From Hyalella azteca (lineage: Eukaryota; Arthropoda; Malacostraca; Amphipoda; Hyalellidae): a DNA stretch of 64,000 nucleotides. Every line of letters begins with the position of its first letter. The stretch's first letter is position 1. Shown piece after piece: positions 33,794-46,440 of the stretch. A program made the translations under genes and the position numbers. The notes below the pieces were generated by a model. It had not been told where the DNA came from, made no database searches, and was given only the letters and a program-made list of their open reading frames with translations. The stretch lies in contig NW_025934881.1 of the NCBI RefSeq assembly GCF_000764305.2, forward strand, positions 62,001-126,000, written 5' to 3'.

Positions 33794-36595
33794 TTTGTTC
33801 AGCAGGGCAGGAGCTGGAATGGGTAAGTGGCTACCTCATTTAGGACACACTTTAGAAAAAAAAGACGAGTACAGAACGAAGATCCCCTAGAAATTGCGCT
33901 TTTTACTTCTTGACTCCAATCAATTATAAGAATTTTACATAACAGACCAGAATGAAAGCTCATCACTTCGGGGAAGTCGCAAATGATACGTTATGTCATG
34001 AGTATTTTACAAGTCTCCATATTATGTGTCCCACATTCATTTATGGCTGTGAATTAACAAGTTGCAGTTAGACAAGTTAGATACACATTCTCTTTGTATC
34101 AAATCCATCGGCAGTACACATGATTTAAAGCCAAATGTACTCGCAACACTAACACTTCTCTTAGGAAAAGAGACATGAAATCCCAAAGAAGTATGTCAGC
34201 TTCCCGTTTAGAACAAAGACATGCCCTTTAGTTTAAGCAAAAATATCGATGTTGTTGCAAATATCAATGAATTCGAAAACAGAATATAGTGTTCACTCCA
34301 ACACACCCATACCCGTACTTAAACAGTAACTCATTGCCAGTAGATTTGTAGTTTGAAATTATATATTTGGTCATTCACTTGTCGAGATGATGTGCCAACA
34401 GACGGATATAATCAGTATAGAAGTTTATAATCACAATGGTATCATACAGTTGAATAATAATGAGTATAGATGATCACTCACACAAGGTGGTGGATAAATG
34501 GCTGCATTTTGATTCAACACCAAGCTAATAATTCGAATCTCTTTTGATTATCATGTTATTGGTAACGCTAAGTTAAAGAAGTATTAACCAAATACAAAGT
34601 TCAAGGATTAAAATCAAAATATGCAAGTCATGCCACGAGCTAAACTCCTGTCGAATGTCTGAACGGTGAAATAATATCTTATACATTCATATTATCTTAT
34701 ATTACATAGTAATATTTCAGCGATGAAACAAAATAAAACTAACAGCGTCTGCTTGTACAAGGCTGAAATTCAATCAAAGTTTTAATATCTTGCCAAATAA
34801 AATATTCATCTTCAGGACACTGACTTAATCAATATGGTAACGCATCAGAGTAATGTAATTAATATTAAAATATTAAGTATAAAAATTTAATTGCAAAAGA
34901 ACCACATACACAGCACAGTATTCTCAACAAAGGCGGAAGACTGCCAATAAAATAATGCCAGTGATAAATCATTTTCGTCGAGGCCTTCTTTTTTAAACCC
35001 ACAAAAGTTACATAGCCCATTTTTAAGTTTAAGTGGAGTTAGAACCTAGAATAAAATAAATTAACGTATTTTTATTCTTTCAGACGCTGAGCAATAAAGA
35101 AGTTATAATGAACCACATGTGCTTTTCCCTATCCGCATTCATCTTTGTGTGATGAGTAATATACTACTTCCGTATATAGGGCCTTTGGAAATGACTAGAT
35201 GTAACGCTGATTACTAGGTGACTTTGACATCACGCGAGTATCACCGTTTTTACAACGTAAAGCTCATAATAAGGTTCAGGAAACAGTTCCAGATGCAACA
35301 GAAAAGTGATTTAAACACAACTGAGATCACTCCATCAGTAGGTTCAAAGAATTCAATATTCTATCTTGCTGAACATCAGCTGATTCCAAAACGTGACATC
35401 ACTTGGTTGATTCACTGACATCATGTGCTTATACATATATACCATCCGGTATACAATATCCATTTAATTCGATTCCGAGTAAATGTCTTTGGTTTCGAGA
35501 TACGCACGCTAGTTCATCCATATACCACCCAAGCCGACTAATTTACTGGCCTTCTATATAGGTATTTCTTGCCTGAGTTTTCACTAAGCCGGGCAGTACA
35601 TGTACATTGTTCAAGTCTTCGGAGATCAACGAATAGAAATGCATGGAACCAGTCCATTTTGAAGCGGAGACGCTAGCTCCATACTCTAGACCAACAAATC
35701 AACATGGGTGCGCTACCTCTCAGTTCAAGCATTGAAAAATTCTCAAAAGATCAGGCAATATCCTCATGAATTATCGTAACTTTCTCCGAAATTTTGATTA
35801 TATCCTCAGGTAAAATGCAATCAAGTTCACTGGATTTCATAATTTGATTGAAATTATGTAAAGAGAAAAAGGAAACACTAGTAAACAGACTGTTGCGAAA
35901 CGGTCGATGGAAAACCTTTCCCCTGGAGGGCTCGCATTCAGAAGCATTATTTGGTTCAAAAGTGAAATACGGTAAGATTATCAGCCTCTAAAAGCAATTT
36001 TGTTTCATACTTGGATGATTCCCTAATTCAATGCTTGAACGTGAAGTAATAGCGCGTATACTACAAGCGGGCAACGTTCGTCTCGAGCTGCTAGTTGACT
36101 TCAGTACATTCCGACTAGATCATATATAGAGGCAAGGATATGAGTGAGGATTGAGCTCAGTGAACTATACGTCTCACGAACTAGCATCCTACTTTATTTA
36201 ACGCCTTCAAACAATGAGAAAAAGAAGCATTACAAGTCAAAAATATGTGAAATTTGTTCGACTCCACCTACTTTTACTCAAATGTATATCGCAATAAATG
36301 TTGTTAAAATGGAAAGTTTAAAACGTAAATACACATTTCGATATTTGCAAACACAATCTAACAAATAATTTTAAGCTCATAGGCAGATAAAAAAATTAGA
36401 TGCTATTGAGTCGTTCAAACAAATTGTACAAAATATGAAGAGATAGAAAATAGCAAACTGAAACGGTTCTTCGACTTTTAAGATAACGAATGCTGCAAAA
36501 AAAAAATCAATGGCCAGAGAAAAGATCGGAAAGAAGGTCTACACAGAGATTGTCGTTGTCGCCGTAGTGTTTTGCAGCTCCAGCGATGCCAAGTC
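33794..36595. other. region downstream of the large minus-strand gene
   Basis: Probable 3' UTR nearest 36595; the nearest clear minus-strand AATAAA is at 36198-36193. The rest is AT-rich, with short ORFs and nothing I can name. Confidence 0.35.
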
Positions 36596-39500
36596 TCAGG
36601 AGCTGAGGTCCACAGGAAGCACCGACTGCCGGACCATCAAGCCGTGGTCTCGTGTTGGTGAACCTGGACCTGAATATCGAGGTGTTGAAATGTGGCCTGA
36701 ATATCTAGGTGGAGATAACTGACCAGAATATCTAGGAGGAGATACCTGGCCCGAGTACCTAGGGGGAGAAACGTGACCAGAACTCCTAGAGGGAGATACA
36801 TGGCCAGAATATCTAGGGGGAGATACCTGGCCCGAACACCTAGGAGGAGAAAGCTGACCAGTGTACAGCGCATCATAAGAACTGCGTGGTGATGATGACG
36901 CTCCTTCAGGTACTCCTCTTTCATCGCGCAATATGTCCACCTTTGAAAGTACGTCGGAAAACTGCTTCGGCATTGACGCGGTCTCAATAGGAGTTGTGTA
37001 GCTGAGATGGCTTGGCACCGACGATGACCCACGGGAATTGGTGTTCCATTGGTTTGAGTAACAACGGTTGGTTGCAGCCGACGCCGATCTCTGCTGTAGT
37101 TTAGGGTAACACGCCATCAAAGAAATGCCCCCGGTGCCCACTGGTGATGATTGACTCGGCGACAGTATTTCATGAGGACTATGCGGATGCTTGCCTTGCG
37201 TTGCAGAAACGATACGGTGAGGTAGCGAATTTTCAGGATATTGTAATGGTGAGTTAACAGAGGGTGGATTCCCGGGGAACGACCCTCGAATGTTCAGAGG
37301 TTGATGAGTTCTGTTCTCGGTCATTTGGTCTTCCATATACTGAGTACCAGAGTATTGTCCGAGGCTAGAATGCGGTCTGCCAGGCAAATCAGTTGGTCTA
37401 GTTGCCGGATCTGATTGTCCGTCTCTGAGCATTTGATCATGCAGAGACATGGGTCTTCTGGCCGCACATGAAGGATGGTGGTTTCGTGATGTGGCCGCTT
37501 GCAGCGATTGCGTCGAACCAAATTGGCCCGAAGAGACCGTCCGGTGCAACTCGTGCCTATTTTGCAAAGGTATATTTCGATCATTTATTTGGTGCATCGG
37601 ATCATGGGCCAAGGGGCAACTCATAGGATTTCTATGGTCGCCAGAAACGAAAAAAGTTTCTCCGGGTTTATAGTGTCTTTCTAAAGTCGAATCACGCGAT
37701 CGATCGACTTCTGCATTAAGGGGCATGTGAACACAAACTCCAGTAGGCATCGTTATGTTCGCGTCAGTGTTGTATGAATAGTCGAAATGGCCACGGGCAT
37801 CTTCTGGGCAGTCCCTATGGTCACTATGATGATTAACATTGGAATACGGCATATCTTCGCGCAGGGAAGGTAATTGGTTTGAACGCTGCAACTCTCTGCC
37901 TTGCCACGTTCCGTACGAACTTCCTGCACTGTGCTGAGTGCCTTTGATAGGAAGTGTGGACGTTTGTAGCTGAAGGGAGTCCAGATGCTCAAATCTCGGC
38001 TTAATACCTTTAACTGCCGGTCGGCTGCTGAAACCGTGGTCCTGGTCATCAGAGTCTTGGTATCTGAGCCGAAGCCTCTGGAGCCGCGCCGCGTCTTGTC
38101 GCACAAACTCAGCCAACTCATCTGAAGGCGCAGAAGAAAAGTGCTCACCGTTAACCTCAGTGCTACCATAACCACTTTCCGTGGTACTCGTGCCATCCAC
38201 ATCGCTTCTCCCAGATAGTCGCGGTGACGACTGGGAAGACGAAGGCACCGAAGACGAACGATCGTCATGTAGAACTTCGTCTATGTCGTTCAATGTGTAT
38301 TTGCTTACTTTCCCTAAAATTTTATTGACATAGAGCTCTTTTCTGCGAGGTGGCATTAGAGTGCCTTCTCTAGTATACCTGACGCCCCCGCTATATAGAA
38401 GTTTGTCATTTTCATCGTCACTCGTTAACTCATTAAAAGAAACAACAGGGGAGGCTGTAAATGTTGGCGTGTCTAACCCGAAGTCAGCTCCACCACAGCC
38501 AGACTGCCCGACCTCCGATTCATAATGTCTCTCCCGCGCAACATCACTTGTCGTCTTAGCGTCACTTCTCATTGACGTGCTTTTGTTGAATATTTCAGCA
38601 AGTTGGCGGTATTGCATGGCACCACCGACAACCTGCTGCTGGTTTCTGATGGTGGTATCATCATCTTCCCGCGACATCGTCGAACTCGCAAGACGTTCAT
38701 CCATCGTATCATCTTCTGCACTTGCTGAATACGAACGATCATCCGAGTTACCATTCGTTAAATCTTCTGTAGCTGTAAGCCACTTCAATTTTTCAAGGAC
38801 AGAGCTGCCCTGTTTTTCGTTTTTGTCGTTCTTATTAGTATCTTTCTTGCGAGCATCGGAGAACTTGATTAACGATCTTCTCAGGGCATTCTGTTCAATT
38901 GCACGACGCAATTCGCTATTACTTCTCATCACACCACCAGCTCCATGAGCGACGTCGGAGTTTTCTAACCTTCGAATTCTTGATTCTGCGGTTGCTGGAT
39001 CTACTGGGGGATGATCTTCTAATACTTCCGTATCATCGTTTTCATCCACATTCCTGCGGCCTTCACCTGCAGCTATCCGACGGCGAATTTCTTCATAACG
39101 CTTCACTGACTCGGCTATGTGATCGTCTTCCAACTCACACACATCAAAACCCTGAAGTTTCGACGCTTCGACTGAGTCCTGGTGATAATGCAGGGGGTGA
39201 TCATGTGCCGAAGAACCCAAGTCAAGCTGCCATGGATCCTTCCCTAAAAGCATACTAAGTTCCTGTAGTCGGGGGGATGTGTTTACGAAAGCTCCGCTCT
39301 CATCACCATGACTGTTTTCAAAAGTCGTGCATTCATCCCTACCGGAGAACCTCACAGACCTTCTTTGCGAATCATCTTTCAGTACAACATTTCTCTTATT
39401 AAACTCGGTACGCTTCCAGAACTTCCCGTTTTTCAAGATGCCTGTCCTTGTTCCTTGTTTATCAACATCGTCGTCCTGGTGCAGGTCTTGGACACGAATG

Positions 39501-39615
39501 GAGTCTGGAGTGGGTCGCGTATTGGTCCGCTGAGATGACACGACGTCGGGGAGGTTGGACCGGGGACATGTCGGAGCGTGCACTTCTGACCACAGCTGTA
39601 CTGCCACGTTTTCCT
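36596..39615 (-). CDS. last exon of a large disordered protein (1006 codons)
   Basis: An unbroken 3020-bp minus-strand exon starts after a good acceptor (TTTATTATATTTCAG, ending at 39616) and ends at TGA 36598-36596. Reading starts with two bases that complete a split codon, then ENVAVQLW. I do not recognise the family. Seen in order: TGILKNGKFWKR (~56-67); RRSVRFSG (~86-93), an RVxF-like PP1-docking pattern; a charged helix RYEEIRRRIAAGEGRRN; LEKLKWLTA; NKILGKVSKYTLNDIDEVL; long Ser/His/Pro/Gln-rich disorder; and eight 9-residue repeats of SPPRYSGQV type near the end. There are no membrane segments or folded domains. The splice phase joins it to the exon at 51690-52726, giving one probable gene. 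The stop could be bypassed by an unseen splice, but no better donor is evident. Confidence 0.8.
36655..36875 (-). repeat. 27-bp coding minisatellite (SPPRYSGQV repeats)
   Basis: Eight in-frame 27-bp units encode SPPRYSGQV/HV/QL variants at the C-terminus of the large protein. Serine-proline and arginine-tyrosine spacing is kept while third positions vary, which suggests selection on the peptide. Confidence 0.8.
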
Positions 39616-41417
39616 CTGAAATATAATAAAGGCGATTAGTGCTCAGTTACGTATATTTTAGTTACCATTGCGTTTTGATTTGTAATATCTTAGTCATTAC
39701 GTATCATTGAATTTGATTGAAAATATTAAATGTCGTCTAAGGGGATTCTCAAAGTTTAATTGATTCTTCATCAATTAAACTGTTAAGCTGTTTACCGGTT
39801 TAAGCTGTTAAGTTGTTATGCTTTAAATATAATTATGACCTTCAAAGGATGAATTACCCACGTTAAACCGTCCAATCAATAGCAGCAAATTCTTAAGAAT
39901 GAAAAAAGGGGTTAACAACACCTCTCAACTTTTAAGGCTTAATCAATTCCATTTTCGCGAAGTTCAAACCAAGGAACAAAATGACCAATGCCGCAACATT
40001 TCTGCAAGATGTTTAAGCCCAGAATCTATGTGTTTATAGCTCGCCAATCTAGATCAAGCAGTTCGATATTATATATATGTTAAGCAGGGACTGATACACT
40101 ATCTTGAGCGTATTATCGCTAGCACACCACCTGCCACGTTATACGCGAATAATTTAGAGGCTATGGGTGATTTTTATTTATGTATGTTTTCTTGCAGCAA
40201 ATGCTTACTGTCTAACACAAGATAATCAGACAACGATTTGCAACAGAGGCCACATGCGACTAATTCCATGGCCCTGCTGCCCGCAGGGAAATTCAAACGG
40301 AAAACTTAGTAAAAATTCTAATTATTAGCGCATTAGGTCAATCGAAAGAATGCTAATAATAACAATTAGCGTCTAATATGTACCTAGTATTGTTGGTACG
40401 TCCGGGTAATTCAATTCTCTAAGCGGCAGAGAGTGTACTTTAAACGTTAGTGGTGTGCGGTCACATAAAGTTTCGGAAACCATAAAACAAAAATAAATTC
40501 AGCTCCTGTTCACATATGAATAGCAGTAAATTACATACATTTTTAAGAATCATTCATGTAATGAAAATAATTATTCTTACGATAAATAATTGACGAGCTA
40601 ATTTGATGCAACACGTGTTTACATCTGGAATCCGGATTTGAAATTAACTTCGTATGGGTGCATAATATAAATCATAATTCCGGAAGAGATATTAGTTAGA
40701 CGAAAATTAGTATTAATTTCGCCACCTTGCTGTATAAATTAATTTTGCAACCTTGCAATCTCGATGCACAATTTCGCTCCGTTTGCCTATCATACACATT
40801 TCAGCGTAAAAATACAATAATTTCACCTATCAAGCAACATATATTTTAAGCTATCCCAGTTTCGTTCTGTGAATCCCTTGTAGTCTGCCACAGCTGTGCC
40901 AAGTGAGCACAGGTGTCGGCAGCACAGCGGCTGTACAGGACAGCTGTGCAGCGAAGCGGCAGCAGCAGATATAAAATTGAGGATATCTCGATAGCAGCGA
41001 TGCTGCACGGAATTGCTTCATATATTACAGCTCTAAGCAGCAAATAGTCTGGTGTCAGACTACGTTCGATTTTGATTTGTACTTCGATTAAGTGTACTTT
41101 CAATATTGTTCTCCGATTGTTCAATTCATCTAATTTAGTTTCTCATTATCTTTAGTTTAAATTGCACCCAAACAGTACCCTACTGTCCACGGCCAATGAG
41201 GAATTTACTAGAAATAGACCCAGAGAAAACTATTCATAATAAAAAGATCAAATGAAAGAAAAATATACTCGTAATAATCAAACAAGAAAACAAAGCAGGG
41301 GAGAAGCTAAACAGAGATACAGGAAGAGAAATAGGGACGAAGTGGGAAAAAAAACATTTATCTCCATAGCCAAACATAGGAGAAGATTTAAGCACTTCAC
41401 AATGGAGTTATTTGCTA

Positions 41418-41541
41418 CAGCAGCCGTACGCGGCGGTATATACACCTGCAGCAGCCGTACGCGGCAGTATATACACCTGCAGCAGCCGTACGCGGCGGTA
41501 TATACACCTGCAGCAGCCGTACGCGGCGGTATAGATCTGCT
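41418..41541. repeat. 31-bp minisatellite, 4 copies
   Basis: Unit starting CAGCAGCCGTACGCGGCGGT and ending ATATACACCTG, at 41418, 41449, 41480 and 41511. It is strongly GC-rich in its first half. The plus-strand ORF through it shifts repeat frame each unit and is not a gene. Confidence 0.9.
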
Positions 41542-42383
41542 GGTCCAGCACTGCAGCTTTAACGCTTGTTGGCTGCTCGCCAGTCTGGCAAGTTCAAGTT
41601 TGCTGGAAAATAACGAGCGCCATTCAGGTGCATTCAGTCATACACTCGTGCATTCATTCGTGGCACGTGGTTACTCATGCGTGCAGTTTATTATTCAGCC
41701 ATTCATTCATCACGTTTCTGTTCAGTTATTTCCAGCATGGACTCAAATTTAAATTATAATTAAATTAAATTAGTATAATGAAATTAATTTAATTTTGTAC
41801 AATGTATATTATATGACATCCCTATACTAATATGTGATAAAATTTTTTAATTAAATGAATATAAATTTCTGGAATTCTCCCTCAGCTCTCAAGTCAAACG
41901 CGCCTTAGCCGAAATTTCGGAAAAGTGTTGCTGCAATAAGTGGAATTATTGAGAATTTGGCCGAATAGCAAAAGCATTTTTGCTCTAGTGTGGCCGTTAT
42001 CCTGACCCATTAAATTAAAAGACGATATAAAACTTCCTTTTTCCGCTTGTATGCACCCTATCAACATTTGTTAATATGTTACTTGGAACGAACCACGATG
42101 GAATTCATGTAATAAATATGATGCAAGCCTTAGCCACAAAGAATTCATTCTTGTTTTTCAATTGGAAAAGACGATGGCGCAAGTTTCCTACATAATCTAA
42201 TAATACTCGGTCAGCCGTCAGCATCCTTGGGATTGCGCTCAGAGGCACAGCTGCCATTCTTGTCCATTGATTTAATTTTTGAATTGCCCATGAGGTCAAA
42301 ACTTCTTCATTCAAATTGAGTACTCTACTCTATTTCCAATGTCCCGGGCACCGCCAGTTATATGATAACTGCCTTGTCCAAAG

Positions 42384-42537
42384 ATAGGCCTCAATTTCCC
42401 TCTCCTCCATAGGCCTCAATTTCCCTCTCCTCCATAGGCCTCAATTTCCCTCTCCTCCATAGGCCTCCATTTCCCTCTCCTCCATAGGCCTCAATTTCCC
42501 TCTCCTCCATAGGCTTCCATTACCCTCTCCTCGCCAT
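42384..42537. repeat. 25-bp pyrimidine-rich minisatellite, about 6 copies
   Basis: Unit ATAGGCCTCAATTTCCCTCT + CCTCC repeats from 42384 every 25 bp with minor changes; the last copies are diverged. Confidence 0.9.
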
Positions 42538-43020
42538 AGGCATCTCACCTCCACCCCTACATGGCCTAGAAAGCAAGGCCATGACCCGGCCTCAGCACGG
42601 ACTTCTTCCACCGGACTTTTCATCTCCGGAGTTTCCGGGCCTCCGCAGTGTTTCTTACTTCTGCGTCTGGCGGATATTGATTACATTCCGGTCCGTTATG
42701 ACGCAGATGCTTCTTTTCTCTTTTGTTTCTGGCGGACATTGATTCCGTTCCGGTCAGTAATGATGCAATCATTATGTTTTCTTCTCTTAATTTTATACGT
42801 ATATTTCATTCCGTTGTTTTACGATCCAAATGAGTATGATATACTTTTGTTCCTGTTTGTTTAACGGTTTTATTCCGTTTCGTTAAAATGTAAATACAGG
42901 ATGATTCCCGGAGGCTTCCTGCTTTGTATTTCGCGCCAAGCAGCCAGAAGTTGTAGGATAAGGAGAAGGCATGAAAGGCAAGGTCATGAAATTCTGTGTC
43001 CCGCCTAGTCATTTGCCATT

Positions 43021-43576
43021 ATGTATTGGACAAGTGAGCAGCGTGCGTTTGCTGTGGAAGCGTACTTCTTTAATTGTAAACGCGTAACTGTGTGGTGTAC
43101 GGGGTGTCCGAAGCCGGCAAAATTAACCCTTATCGCTTTGAGGAAAACGAATGGTGACTGGAGCTCGGTACACGCATATGATTGACGCTTATTTTGCCAA
43201 AACTAGCGGAAATGAATTTCAGGGATGTCTGGTTTCAATAGGATGGAGCCACGGCCCACACAACGCGATGTTCAATAGATCTTCCGAGACAACATTTTGC
43301 AGAGCGCATCATTCCCTTGAGAGGTGATTTTTTTGGCCGACCTGATCTCCCGATTTGGCTTCGTGTGATTTTTTATGGGGTTTTCTTAAATACATTGTTT
43401 ACAATGACTGTCCAAAGACCCTACCTCATTTGAAGAACAACATACGCCAAACCATCGCCAACATACCCGTCAATATGCTTCAGCGAGGTTAACGGAACTT
43501 CAAAAATCGAATAACTGAATTCGTTAACAGAGGGGGTCGTCATTGGTCCGAAGTCATTTTTGAAACTGAGTGATAC
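43021..43576 (+). pseudogene. decayed DDE transposase (Tc1/mariner-like, DUF4817 type)
   Basis: Conceptual reading in shifting frames gives an N-terminal YWTSEQRAFAVEAYF segment, typical of the helix-turn-helix start of this arthropod family. A distal block follows: ADLISRFGF, then YNDCPKTLPHLKNNIRQTIA and NIPVNMLQR, then RGGRHWSEVIFE before a TGA. Several stops and frameshifts break it, and the central catalytic region is largely deleted. No terminal inverted repeats were found. It lies in the large gene's intron, opposite strand. Confidence 0.8.
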
Positions 43577-45884
43577 GTCAATTCAGGTAATGTCTTTAAA
43601 AAAATAAATTGTAATGATATATTTACAAGTTATTTTTTAAAGAGCTTTCAAACCAATAAGTTTCCGTGATAATCACCTAGCTTGTATTCGTATTATTTTT
43701 TCGGATGGATATAGATTGAATTCAGCTGCCAAAACAAAGCTGGTTATGTTTCACTAAATTTATTGCGAATATTGCCTTTGTTTCTCACAGCCATCGTCAT
43801 TGTTTCTTGTCCACTTTTCCGCCGCACCCGTTCCCACCATGCGTCTGTGTTCCAATGTTTTTCGCAAAAAAACATTATCCAATCAAATTGAAAACAGTGA
43901 TGAGATCTTGATGACACTTGCACAATTTTCCATGCATATCTTCATTCATTGTTTTAGGGAAATGTTGAAAAGTTACTTTTTTATCAGTCAATTCATATGT
44001 GAATGTGAATTCACAGCTCGGTGAATCGAGTTTGCCGAAATTCATACAATATACCGATCCTCACATAAATATCAATATTAGAACTCGGTTAACAATTGTA
44101 CAATTACCATCAACTACAAAACCAGAAAAAAATCTAATCTAATTCATTCATAAACCTATTTTCATTTTTTTTTCATTAACACGCTCAGCGTGTATAAACA
44201 ATCGTATATTAGTATAAGATAGCAGAATAAGCTTGTTTAAAGACGAGTGGTTAATGACAATCGTAAACAATCGTATATGCGTATATGCAGTCAATATGAG
44301 AAGTCCCAGACTCGGTAACATAAGGTCCCATGAGAGGGTTTTTCAGTGTCCATGCACCGACGTTTGATGCCAGTGACTCCCACGAATTTTGGCGACAAGA
44401 AGGTATGATTAGATTAGTTTTGTTATTAGATCAATTGCTTGTGATTAGATCAATTTTAAAATCAAGGAAGAGGTGAAAGCCATTCAATGACGATCAGCTG
44501 GTAGGAGGCTTACATATAAGTGGGCAGTGAACATCAAACGGTGGAACGCTGAAAGTAACTCAAGGATCATCAATAGCGCTGAGACTTTGACAACGTACTT
44601 CGAGTCAACATAGTCCTCGATGATATATTGGCCCCATGTCAACAGAACTGTTTAGTTGCCATATTGAAATGAAAACGGTTTGTCTTAGGCAATTGCCATT
44701 GCTTTCAGACGTTATTTGATCGCATGTAGTCGCGGGATTGATGGGTAGGCACATGGAATATAGATAAGCTGGCAACAAAGTAGGATTTTTGAGGATCAAC
44801 ATCGAAAAAGTGGCATCCGAAGAGCTCAGTACAGAACTTTCGTTTCGTATCATATAATTCAGAGTTGCAAATCGTGCACTAGGGATATTTTTTGAACAGA
44901 CCCACCTAATCGCACGAAACATTGAGCACGACATAAATAAAACTGCGGCTGGAAACCGAATCCTGACTAAGTACTCGACAGACAAGATACCACGAAGCCA
45001 TTCCTTCATGGCCGATGAAAGATTTTTTGAGACGGAGAGAACTTCGATTTGGGAGAGAGTTTTTAGTAAATGAAATTTTCACAAAAATATCCTTCCATTT
45101 TCATTAAATTTTGCTAAGTCGTTTGCCGTTAGACTTGATAATTCTGCCGCGTGCACTGCGTGCACGAGTAACCGATATAATATTTTTTGGCACAGTTTCG
45201 AACTGAGATGAATTTATTGATACAAACAACTAATCAACGAACGTTTGCGTGGCTAAGAGATTAATTCAGCCGGAAAATTGTTCTTAGTATGCACATGTTT
45301 TAAAGCAGAGCTAACTTACGACACTATAGGAGTACGAAAGAGTTCAGAGTTACAGGAATTGATATTCTTTGGGAAAAAAAAAACCGCCCCCGAAAAACCT
45401 AAATAAAAGAGCGCGAGAAAGGAAATTCCGATTCAAGTGTCGGCATCTCAATCAATCAGTCATCAGTGATGAGTGATGAAGGCTGTGATAAAGAGTTAGT
45501 GCGTTTAGGAAAGCATCAATTGAACAAAGAAGCTTTCATCTATAAGAAGCCTGGCAGCACTTCAACACTTAACAAACATCCACGCTACGTCGGCAACACT
45601 CGGGCCGAAGGTATTGCGAATGTAGAACCTTTATCGTGCAATGCTGAGCCACCTGACTTTGCATTAATAGGTTCAGGTGCAGCGTTTACAACCTCGGTCA
45701 AGTTTTAGGCGCTAAAGCTCACACCCTAAGTTGACGTCAAGACGCTAAAGTTCACACTCTCAATTTATTAATTCTACCCTATAGGCGGACTAAGACACGA
45801 TTAAGGAATACTCCGCATTCTATTATAATACGAAATAGAATCCGATTCTTAAAAATTTACCTCGAAATAAATTACTTAGTACGG

Positions 45885-45995
45885 TAGTAATTTAGTAGAC
45901 ATAACTAAGTACTTAACTAGTTAACTAAGTACTAATACTAGTTAACTAAGTAGTTAACATAACTAACTTAGTAGACATAACTAAGTAATATTACT
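45885..45995. repeat. degenerate ACTAAGTA/GTTAACTA low-complexity repeat
   Basis: Words ACTTAGTA, ACTAAGTA, GTTAACTA and TAGTAGACATAACTAAGTA recur irregularly. A slippage-prone low-complexity tract. Confidence 0.7.
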
Positions 45996-46270
45996 TACTG
46001 CAGAATTGTGAATATGCTCGTTTTACCTCATTTTTATGTGGTGTGGTTTATATTACTGAGTAAAGACGACTTGTTAACGAAACAATATCCCATGTACAAA
46101 TTGCGAACAAAATCTCGGGGCAACAAAACTGATCCATAATTCACGGGCATTGACAACATTGGAAACGACATTGTTGCCAAAGAGATTCTAAATTTTTCTT
46201 TAGCAAATAGAGCGATTTCGATTAGACCATATCAGCCTCGTCGCCGCTTTTGAGCTCCACAGAAATTTTA

Positions 46271-46440
46271 CCGCTAGTTGCGGGTCCGAACACCCAACTC
46301 ACTGCTGAAATCTTGCTGCACTGAACCGCTCGGCCACCTCATCGATTGCAACCAGAACTTTCACAGGTGGCTGAGCGTTTTGAACCCACAACTCGCTGCC
46401 CCAATCTTGATGCTCTTAACTATCCGATCACCACGCCAAA
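46271..46440 (-). mobile_element. two adjacent tRNA-derived SINE pieces
   Basis: Reading the minus strand, unit 1 (46340-46271) has GGTGGCCGAGCGGTTCAGTG (A-box-like, tRNA-Ser/Leu type) and GTGTTCGGACC (B-box-like). Unit 2 (46440-46350) has GGTGATCGGATAGTTAAGAG and GGTTCAAAAC. Both share CAAGATT..GCAG.GAGTTG between the boxes, as does 13370-13402. They are too diverged from cloverleaf pairing to be working tRNA genes. Confidence 0.65.

Noticed and set aside
37753..38268. 171-codon minus-strand ORF
   Set aside because: Shadow frame within the 3-kb exon of the large gene; same for the 131-codon ORF at 36637-37032 and the plus-strand ORFs there.
44605..45009. 134-codon minus-strand ORF
   Set aside because: No recognisable domain, no splice or UTR support, and AT-rich surroundings; length can occur by chance.
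46271..46440. Possible tRNA genes (A- and B-box-like motifs)
   Set aside because: Acceptor and anticodon stems cannot be paired and the same core recurs elsewhere, so SINE pieces fit better.
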